Source: Muribaculaceae bacterium
GTDB taxonomy: Bacteria > Bacteroidota > Bacteroidia > Bacteroidales > Muribaculaceae
Direction of reading: 5' to 3'
Assembly (NCBI GenBank): GCA_022510425.1
Contig: JAFLTO010000001.1
Location: 62,001-126,000, forward strand
DNA: 64,000 bases
The notes under the pieces are model-generated. The model did no database searches and was not told the DNA's origin. It saw only the letters and a program-made list of their open reading frames with translations. This document shows, piece by piece, positions 55,229 to 62,119 of this stretch; within the stretch, counting starts at the first letter, position 1, and each line of letters opens with the position of its first letter. The position numbers were made by a program, and so were the translations under genes.

Positions 55229-57904
55229 ATGCTAAATATGAAAACTAATCTACATTATCGTGGATTAACCGATTCACAAGTATCTGAGAGTCGTAAGATA
55301 CATGGTGTTAATATTCTCACCCCTCCAAAAAAGGATTCTCTTTTAAAAAGATATCTTGAGAAGTTTGGAGATCCCTTGATAATAATCCTTTTGGTTGCAG
55401 GGCTTTTATCTCTTGGAATTTCAATTTATGAGATTGCCGTTCTTAAATTAGGTTTCAAAGTTTTCTTCGAGCCAATAGGTATTTTTATTGCGATACTTTT
55501 GGCAACCGGCCTAGCATTTATTTTTGAACTGAAGGCTGACAAGGAATTCGCACTCCTTAACCAGGTGAATGATGATGAGCCGGTACAGGTAATCCGTAAC
55601 GGAAACGCGATTTCTATTCCCAGAAAGGATGTGGTTGTCGGTGATATCGTCATTATAAATACGGGTGAAGAAATCCCGGCGGATGGTGAATTATTGGAAG
55701 CCGTCAGTCTCAATATAGATGAGTCTTCTCTCACCGGTGAACCCATGGCACATAAGACAACCAATCCAGATGATTTTGATCATGAGGCCACGTTCCCATC
55801 CAATCATGCGATGAAAGGAACAAAGGTGATGGAAGGTCATGGTGTGATGAGAACCATTGCGGTGGGCGACAAGACAGAAAACGGCAAAGTGTTTGAGGCT
55901 GCGCAGATTGACGACAGTGTGAAGACACCACTCAATGAACAGCTTGACGGCCTTGGAAATCTAATATCAAAAGCATCCTACGCTTTTGCGGGATTGATTA
56001 TCGTAGGTCGCCTTTGGATGTATTTTGTAGATATCCAAGGTTTCGAATGGATACCTTTTATTGCTTACCTTCTTCAGAGCATAATGATTGCGGTGACTTT
56101 GGTTGTTGTTGCAGTGCCGGAAGGACTTCCGATGGCCGTAACATTGTCTCTTGCATACTCAATGAGAAGAATGCTTAAGACCAATAACCTCGTTCGTAAG
56201 ATGCATGCCTGCGAGACAATGGGAGCCACTACCGTTATATGTACAGACAAGACAGGAACACTTACCCAGAATCAGATGCAGGTGTATAAGTCTGATTTCT
56301 TCGGTAATCCTTCCGATGAAGTTATTTATGAGAGTCTTGCAGTGAATTCAACAGCTCAACTGAATATGACCGGTGAAAAGCCGGAAGTATTGGGAAATCC
56401 GACAGAAGGGGCACTTCTTCTATGGCTTAATTCAAGAGGTGTGGATTACAATTACATCCGCAACATGACAACACGCCTTGAAGAGCTGCCATTCTCTACG
56501 GAGCGGAAATTCATGGCTACTATTGTCAAGAATTCAGAGGGGAAGAAATATCTTTATGTCAAGGGTGCGCCGGAAATAGTGTTCGCGATGTGCAGCAACA
56601 CAGAGGGAGTTACCAGACAGGAACTCGACGCACAGTTGAGGGAATATCAAAACATGGCCATGCGTACTCTTGGATTCGCATATGCTGAAGTTACCGATGA
56701 GTTTGGAATAATCAAGGATAACAGACTCCATGCAAATAACCTGATTTTCCTGGGGATAATAGCTATTTCTGATCCGGTTCGTGGAGACGTGCCTGATGCA
56801 GTTAGAGAAGTTATAGATGCAGGTATCGGAGTTAAGATTGTAACCGGTGATACTCCCGGGACTGCAAAAGAAATAGGACGTCAGATCGGATTGTGGAATG
56901 ATTCAATTGATACCGATGCCAATATTATTACAGGACCGGAATTTGAGCAGCTTTCAGAGGAACAACTCAAGGAAAGGGTAAAAGAGCTCAAGATTATTGC
57001 CAGGGCAAGACCTCTGGATAAGAAAAGGCTGGTTGAAGCATTGCAGGCCGGCAATGAAGTCGTGGCGGTTACCGGAGACGGCACCAATGATGCTCCCGCT
57101 CTTAAGAGTGCTCATGTCGGTCTTTCTATGGGTGACGGAACATCGGTGGCAAAAGAAGCCTCTGACATCACCATTGTTGACAATTCATTCTCTTCGATTG
57201 GAAGGGCTGTGATGTGGGGTCGCTCCCTTTATCAGAATATCCAGCGATTTATACTATTCCAGATGACTGTGAATGTGGCTGCTTGTTTTGTGGTGCTTTG
57301 CGGAGCCTTCATGGGTATGGATTCTCCATTGACGGTGACTCAGATGCTTTGGGTTAACTTGATTATGGATACATTTGCGGCAATGGCTTTAGCTTCACTT
57401 CCTCCGTCAAGAAAAGTTATGTTGGAGAAACCAAGATCCAGGGAAGCATTTATCATAAGTCCATCCATGTGGAAATTTATTCTTGGTGTAGGAGGACTGT
57501 TCTTTGCTGTATTAATCGGATTTGTATATTATTTCGAGCATACCAATATAACAAGCCTGACAGAATTATGGAGCGTGCCATTCGAGACTAATCCGGGTCC
57601 AATGGCTGCAGGTCTGTCACCCTATGAATTATCACTGTTCTTCACAATCTTTGTGTTCCTGCAATTCTGGAATATGTTTAATGCTCGTGCGTATGCAACC
57701 GGGAAGTCCGCCTTCCATTTCAAAAATTGTGGAAGCTTCCTTTTGATTGCTCTCATTATCTTTGGAGGTCAGATACTGATCGTGGAACTGGGTCGTGAAT
57801 TCTTCAATGTAGTTCCTTTGAAGTTCCTTGATTGGGTGATTATAGTAGGTTGCACATCAATCGTTCTTTGGATTGGTGAATTGATCAGATTATTCAAAAA
57901 ATAA
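55229..57904 (+). CDS. Calcium-translocating P-type ATPase (P2B, PMCA-like)
   Basis: 891 residues. Cation ATPase N-domain, actuator motif TGEP, phosphorylation site CTDKTGTLTQN, hinge GDGTNDAPAL, and a C-terminal cluster of spans. The fourth span reads VVVAVPEGLPMAVT, the PEGLP motif of Ca2+ pumps of the PMCA/SERCA groups. Exports Ca2+ by inference. Codon choice looks somewhat more GC-rich than its neighbours in the second half (around 57060-57120). Ends before a strong terminator. Confidence 0.92.
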   Translation: MLNMKTNLHYRGLTDSQVSESRKIHGVNILTPPKKDSLLKRYLEKFGDPLIIILLVAGLLSLGISIYEIAVLKLGFKVFFEPIGIFIAILLATGLAFIFELKADKEFALLNQVNDDEPVQVIRNGNAISIPRKDVVVGDIVIINTGEEIPADGELLEAVSLNIDESSLTGEPMAHKTTNPDDFDHEATFPSNHAMKGTKVMEGHGVMRTIAVGDKTENGKVFEAAQIDDSVKTPLNEQLDGLGNLISKASYAFAGLIIVGRLWMYFVDIQGFEWIPFIAYLLQSIMIAVTLVVVAVPEGLPMAVTLSLAYSMRRMLKTNNLVRKMHACETMGATTVICTDKTGTLTQNQMQVYKSDFFGNPSDEVIYESLAVNSTAQLNMTGEKPEVLGNPTEGALLLWLNSRGVDYNYIRNMTTRLEELPFSTERKFMATIVKNSEGKKYLYVKGAPEIVFAMCSNTEGVTRQELDAQLREYQNMAMRTLGFAYAEVTDEFGIIKDNRLHANNLIFLGIIAISDPVRGDVPDAVREVIDAGIGVKIVTGDTPGTAKEIGRQIGLWNDSIDTDANIITGPEFEQLSEEQLKERVKELKIIARARPLDKKRLVEALQAGNEVVAVTGDGTNDAPALKSAHVGLSMGDGTSVAKEASDITIVDNSFSSIGRAVMWGRSLYQNIQRFILFQMTVNVAACFVVLCGAFMGMDSPLTVTQMLWVNLIMDTFAAMALASLPPSRKVMLEKPRSREAFIISPSMWKFILGVGGLFFAVLIGFVYYFEHTNITSLTELWSVPFETNPGPMAAGLSPYELSLFFTIFVFLQFWNMFNARAYATGKSAFHFKNCGSFLLIALIIFGGQILIVELGREFFNVVPLKFLDWVIIVGCTSIVLWIGELIRLFKK

Positions 57905-57922
57905 AATTTGTATGTCTTATAG

Positions 57923-57961
57923 AAAACATAGGAGGAGGTAAAACTCTTTCCTATGTTTTTA
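57923..57961 (+). terminator. Terminator after the P-type ATPase gene
   Basis: Eleven-bp arms AAAACATAGGA (57923-57933) and TCCTATGTTTT (57949-57959), then T. Confidence 0.88.
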
Positions 57962-58119
57962 TTATTTAAGAAGATTATTCTTATAAAGTATAAAAGTATA
58001 AAGAATTTGGGTGATAGCCGGAAATCTGAATGGAAGAATTATTCCCTTGACTTGATTTATGAATATCTTATATGATAGAGATTGATAAGTGATTATTTTA
58101 ACAGAAAAATTACTCATAT

Positions 58120-58473
58120 ATGAAAAAGATAGTACTATTATTACTCTTTATTTGCTCAATTTCTTTTTCAAAGGCACAGAAAGTTTTTGATACACATAAT
58201 GAATCAAGGGCAGATGTCAAAGTTTTTGTGACTGATAAAGATTATCGGGCTGACCTGATTGTCTATACCACTAACACTGAACATAGAGCAAAGGGTAATA
58301 AGGGTATATGGTTCATTGAGCATAATGAATCGAGAGCAGACAAAAAAATTTGTTTCGTCAATAACGAGTCAAGAGCTGATCTAAAGGTTTATTTCACTAA
58401 TACTGAAAGTAGAGCCGGCTGGAAAAATCCTGACAAGAAAAGTCTAATGGAATCTCCCCTACAAAGGCAATGA
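58120..58473 (+). CDS. DUF6150-like exported repeat protein
   Basis: 117 residues. Signal peptide (1-19, ending SFSKAQ). The mature part is a run of 13-14-residue repeats of the form (N)ESRADxKVxxT: starting near residues 27, 40, 53, 68, 81 and 95. This matches the DUF6150 family by eye. A short beta-solenoid or stacked-strand structure is likely. Function unknown. The C-terminal tail after GWKN (ESPLQRQ) may be an extension caused by loss of the original stop. Confidence 0.7.
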   Translation: MKKIVLLLLFICSISFSKAQKVFDTHNESRADVKVFVTDKDYRADLIVYTTNTEHRAKGNKGIWFIEHNESRADKKICFVNNESRADLKVYFTNTESRAGWKNPDKKSLMESPLQRQ

Positions 58474-58484
58474 AAAATTGGTAG

Positions 58485-58706
58485 ACACTGAGCAAATTCC
58501 CGAATAATCTTTGCAGAAATAAAGAAATAGCAAAAGAGGAATGGATCGCAAGCAAGGAGCAGAAGGAGGCAGACTACGGAGAGATGGACAGACTCAAGGC
58601 AAAGGCGGTAGCTTTGATTACGAGCGGGATGATGCAGATGAGTAAGATCTTTTATTATTTTGATTTTCCTCCCTTTTTAATTCTGCTTTCATCTGCTGTT
58701 CAATGA
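58485..58706 (+). pseudogene. Possible remnant of a foreign gene (open frame without start)
   Basis: 73 open codons bounded by TAG and TGA. The middle (58527-58643) reads like a protein C-terminus, IAKEEWIASKEQKEADYGEM and then DRLKAKAVALITSGMMQMSK, and is clearly richer in GC than the surroundings. No family recognised and no convincing start codon. Confidence 0.3.
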
Positions 58707-58818
58707 ACCGTTTGGAAGGTTTATACGATTTCGCATTTTTCCAGAACATACATGCTATGATAATGAACCAAAGCACCAAAATTATCATAATATGGTTCTG
58801 AAAGAATGAGATAATCAT
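58618..58818 (-). CDS. Possible small membrane protein
   Basis: 66 residues: hydrophobic N-terminus (MIISFFQNHIMIILVLWFII), then a basic/charged tail. The last third is antisense to the GC-rich remnant. No family recognised and no clear promoter. Could be real or chance. Confidence 0.35.
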   Translation of the reverse strand: MIISFFQNHIMIILVLWFIIIACMFWKNAKSYKPSKRFIEQQMKAELKREENQNNKRSYSSASSRS

Positions 58819-59056
58819 AATGGTAGTTTTAAAATATTAACAAGGTATCAAATAAAAAGTTGATATTTGGCGAATCCCAAACTATCGGTCATATTGTCTG
58901 TGACAGACGAAGCCTAAAAGAACATAAATGAAGCGAGGAAAAGTTTTAACCGCATCAAAGAATCGGGACAATCCGCCGGGACGCAATTCAGAGCGAAGCA
59001 ACATTCTGCAACATCAAGACCACGAAAATCCACAAATGTATATACCAAACATAACT

Positions 59057-59107
59057 AAAAAAACACGCTAATTTTCAGATTGTTGAACTCTGACTATCAG
59101 CGTGTTT
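59057..59107 (-). terminator. tRNA-Ser terminator
   Basis: Nine-bp arms AAACACGCT (59061-59069) and AGCGTGTTT (59099-59107), inner CAGA/TCTG, and seven T on the minus strand. Confidence 0.8.
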
Positions 59108-59112
59108 CTTGG

Positions 59113-59200
59113 CGGAGTGACCGAGATTCGAACTCGGGATACGCTTTTGGCGTATACACGCTTTCCAGGCGTGCCTCTTCAGCCACTCGAGCATCACTCC
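59113..59200 (-). tRNA. tRNA-Ser (anticodon GGA)
   Basis: 88-nt class II tRNA on the minus strand. Acceptor GGAGTGA/TCACTCC with discriminator G, anticodon stem CACGC/GCGTG with loop CTGGAAA (anticodon GGA), long variable arm (ATACGC/GCGTAT), T-loop TTCGAAT. No encoded CCA. Confidence 0.95.
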
Positions 59201-59211
59201 TAAATTCTTTG

Positions 59212-59241
59212 CGAATTTAACGCTTTTATTTGGTTATGCAA
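59212..59241 (-). promoter_or_regulatory. tRNA-Ser promoter
   Basis: Minus strand TTG (59241-59239), 19-base spacer, TAAATTCG (59219-59212); predicted leader about nine bases. Confidence 0.6.
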
Positions 59242-59327
59242 TAGAATTGAATAAAAATTTTAATTTACACTACGTATGCCGATACATACGAAAAACGATT
59301 TTCTTAAAATATTTATTCCCTCCTATT

Positions 59328-59795
59328 TTATTGAAGGCTTTCAATCATGTTACGACATCCATCTTCAAGAAGATCAAGCACAATTTCAAATCCCTCTGCT
59401 CCCTCATAGTATGGATCCGGAACGCTATCATATTGAGGAAATCCCCTAACATAATCTATCATTCTCACAATCTTATTTTCAGCATCAAGTGTTGGAGCCA
59501 TCGCTTTGAGACTGGAAAAGTTACTATCATCCATTGCAACTATTACGTCAAAATTATCAAAGTCAGAAATCCTTACCTGTCTGCTTCTATGTGTAAGATT
59601 GTAACCACGTTGGTATGCATGGACTCTCATACGATGATCCGGTAGATCACCGGCGTGTCCTCCGTAGAGACCTGCCGAATCCAACTCAAATTGATCCTGA
59701 AGACCGTTCTTATCAATCATGGATTGCATTATACCTTGAGCTGCAGGAGACCGACATATATTGCCCAGACAGACAAACAGTATCCTTTTTTTCAT
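59328..59795 (-). CDS. Low-molecular-weight protein-tyrosine phosphatase
   Basis: 155 residues. P-loop CLGNICRS with nucleophile Cys9 and Arg15, and the general acid Asp127 in DPYY. Cytosolic. Relatives dephosphorylate tyrosine kinases of capsule synthesis, but no kinase gene is nearby. A terminator-like hairpin separates it from the DUF4301 gene upstream. Confidence 0.95.
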   Translation of the reverse strand: MKKRILFVCLGNICRSPAAQGIMQSMIDKNGLQDQFELDSAGLYGGHAGDLPDHRMRVHAYQRGYNLTHRSRQVRISDFDNFDVIVAMDDSNFSSLKAMAPTLDAENKIVRMIDYVRGFPQYDSVPDPYYEGAEGFEIVLDLLEDGCRNMIESLQ

Positions 59796-59808
59796 AATTA
59801 ATGAAATT

Positions 59809-59845
59809 AAAAAAGGGGCAATCCTATCCTTTGAGAATCGCCCCT
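59809..59845 (-). terminator. Terminator between DUF4301 and phosphatase genes
   Basis: Arms AGGGGC (59814-59819) and GCCCCT (59840-59845); six T on the minus strand. Confidence 0.7.
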
Positions 59846-59853
59846 ATAATATT

Positions 59854-61374
59854 TTATTGATGTGCGTCTCTTAAAAGATCGTTGACCGTCTTGACAGGAT
59901 TGAAAGTAGATAGAGGCACCTCCACCAGAATTGTGTTCCAATCGCTCATGGCTCCATTCCAAAGTCCGGGAAGTTCCAAAGCCTTAATTTCAACTCCCTC
60001 TCGGCTCTTTAATGAAATGAAACCTGTGGCCTTATCCACATATTCGGGAAGATTGAATTTTTTGCCATCCCATGATTTTGTGCTCACCACTAAGTCCACG
60101 GGATTGAAATGCGTAGCTTCTTTCATCATCTTTTGAGCATCCTTATTTTTCGGATCAATTTGTGTGGATTCTAATATCTGAGGTGACACAGTGCCATCAG
60201 GATTATAGGCTAAGAATGGGCCTCCTCCAGGCTCGCCTTCATTCCTTACCATTCCGCATACCCTAAAGGGTCGATTTAATTTCTTATAAATATATTCGGC
60301 TTTTTGTTCAGCATTCATCTTGTCAGTGCCATCATGTGAAATACAAAGATTCTTATGCAAGAATTCAAGCATCTCATCCAATTTTTCTTCATCCGGTGTA
60401 CCTTTAGACAAAATTTTACAATAATTATCAGCCTTTTGTTTGAGCCCTACCAAGACGCCACCTATTATTTTCTTATATTTGACAGTGTCTCCCCTCTTAT
60501 TATCCGGAACTACATTATCGATATTCTTGATAAAAATCACATCGGCATTGAGATCATTGAGATTTTCAATCAAAGCCCCATGACCACCGGGACGGAAGAA
60601 GAGGCTTTCATTTTCCCTATAAGGTGACCCATCAAGATTAGCAGCCACTGTATCAGTGGATGGTTTCTGAATACTTGTGGTTAACACATATTCCACATCA
60701 TATTCATGTTCTAATTTACCCTTGGCTTCTTCAAATTTCAGGTTTACTAAAGGAATATGGTCTTCACTCACTGTGAAGTGAACATTCACCTTTCCATTCT
60801 TTCCTCCGGCATATTGTGCTCCTTCTGAAAGATGCTCCTCGATTGCAGTGCGGACTCCACCTATATATTTATGGAAATTCAACAAAGCTTTTGGCAATTG
60901 TCCATAGTTCATCCCCTCTTTCTCAATAAGAGCCTTCACAACATCTTTATATCTCTTTTCTTTTATTAGGCTATCGATACTCTTCCCGTAAAGAGATATG
61001 CAAGTTTCATTCAATTTTTCGAAAAAAGCAAACTTTTCAATTTCATTGAAAAACTTCTTCATGAAATCGTTGGAAGGTTTCTCGTCTTTTCCGTTCACAA
61101 AAGTGAAAAGATCCTTAAACATACGAGAAGCTGCTCCACTGGCCGGTACCATTTTCATTACTGTCGCACCTGAAGCCAGAAATTCATTCCAAATATTCAT
61201 GGCTTGATTCTCCATTTTATCGTCGAGAACAAAAATACCATGACCGGGAGTTGCAGCTCCTTCAATTTTAAGATATGGGAAACCCTCATTAAGCATTCTT
61301 AGCTCTTCGGCAAGTTGTGCTTCTGTCTTACCCTTTGATTTAAGAATTTCCCTGTCTTTAACAGTGAGTTCCAT
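59854..61374 (-). CDS. DUF4301 family protein
   Basis: 506 residues, soluble. Matches DUF4301, common in Bacteroidota. PASGAASRMF (77-86) resembles the glycine-rich nucleotide loop of sugar nucleotidyltransferases, and FIKNIDNVVPD resembles their metal-binding NxD motif; GGHGALIENLND also fits such a fold. A nucleotidyltransferase-like activity is inference. Starts ten bases after the lipoprotein gene. Confidence 0.85.
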   Translation of the reverse strand: MELTVKDREILKSKGKTEAQLAEELRMLNEGFPYLKIEGAATPGHGIFVLDDKMENQAMNIWNEFLASGATVMKMVPASGAASRMFKDLFTFVNGKDEKPSNDFMKKFFNEIEKFAFFEKLNETCISLYGKSIDSLIKEKRYKDVVKALIEKEGMNYGQLPKALLNFHKYIGGVRTAIEEHLSEGAQYAGGKNGKVNVHFTVSEDHIPLVNLKFEEAKGKLEHEYDVEYVLTTSIQKPSTDTVAANLDGSPYRENESLFFRPGGHGALIENLNDLNADVIFIKNIDNVVPDNKRGDTVKYKKIIGGVLVGLKQKADNYCKILSKGTPDEEKLDEMLEFLHKNLCISHDGTDKMNAEQKAEYIYKKLNRPFRVCGMVRNEGEPGGGPFLAYNPDGTVSPQILESTQIDPKNKDAQKMMKEATHFNPVDLVVSTKSWDGKKFNLPEYVDKATGFISLKSREGVEIKALELPGLWNGAMSDWNTILVEVPLSTFNPVKTVNDLLRDAHQ

Positions 61375-61384
61375 AGTTGTTGAT

Positions 61385-62119
61385 TTATTTATTATTTTTA
61401 GAATTTTGCCTTTGGTTTTCTTCCTCCAGTATTCTTCGGAAAGTATCGATTTTATGAGAACTGATCCAAAGTTCTTTTTCTAATGTCAAAGCCTCTCTTT
61501 TTGCAGAATATAAATTCCACGTCTGCGAAATCATATCCTTCTCATCCTTTGGTATTTCAAAATTCTTTTTGACTTTTCCTTGCTCAAGATATTCCAATTT
61601 TATCTTGTCTTGATGGTAAGTTGAAATATATTCCGCGATGGTGTCTATTTTTCCTCCGATGAAATAAACCGAGTTGAAGCGTTCATGCCTGAAATTAAAG
61701 GCTTGGTCATGGGGCACGACCTCCGAATTAAAACTTCCAACAGAAACCTGATTGAAAGTGGCACCTCCAAGAGTGGCTATCATTTCAAATTTCTCATTCT
61801 CGTTTATTCTGGCATAAATTCCCGTAGTGGTGAATGGTAATTTTTTTTGCCATCCCTTCACTAAGTAGTATCCACTCACTTCCCTGGGATTTTTTACAAG
61901 TTCAAAATTATCGAGCATTCCACCTATCTTAGTATTCACCAAATCAAGCCGGCTTTGCAATTGTCTTGAACGCTCCTGATAATAATCTATAGAATCCGTA
62001 AACCCGGATATCCAATTCTCACGTTCAATCTCAGCATCTGTTTTTTTTATTTTCTTACAGCTAATGCAAGAAAATATAATACAGAAACTAAGAAAAAAAT
62101 ATATGGTTTTTAATTTCAT
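61385..62119 (-). CDS. Lipoprotein of unknown function
   Basis: 244 residues. Signal peptide with lipobox CISC. The middle is a mixed alpha/beta region with a coiled segment (ERSRQLQSRLDLVNTKIG), and the C-terminus is charged and helical. No family recognised with confidence. The ATG overlaps the stop of the RelA-like gene as ATGA, so it is co-translated with it. Confidence 0.75.
   Translation of the reverse strand: MKLKTIYFFLSFCIIFSCISCKKIKKTDAEIERENWISGFTDSIDYYQERSRQLQSRLDLVNTKIGGMLDNFELVKNPREVSGYYLVKGWQKKLPFTTTGIYARINENEKFEMIATLGGATFNQVSVGSFNSEVVPHDQAFNFRHERFNSVYFIGGKIDTIAEYISTYHQDKIKLEYLEQGKVKKNFEIPKDEKDMISQTWNLYSAKREALTLEKELWISSHKIDTFRRILEEENQRQNSKNNK

Larger units (their letters stand above)
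58474..59112. other. Eroded intergenic stretch beside tRNA-Ser
   Basis: 639 bases with patchy composition: GC-richer blocks around 58530-58640 and 58915-59030 in AT-rich flanks. Holds the weak frames above, a 13-base palindrome GTCTGTGACAGAC (58896-58908) and the tRNA-Ser terminator. Looks like decayed inserted DNA at the 3' side of the tRNA. Confidence 0.4.

Noticed and set aside
58474-59112. Intact integrative element with attL/attR at tRNA-Ser
   Set aside because: No integrase gene and no repeated tRNA 3' end could be found in the window.
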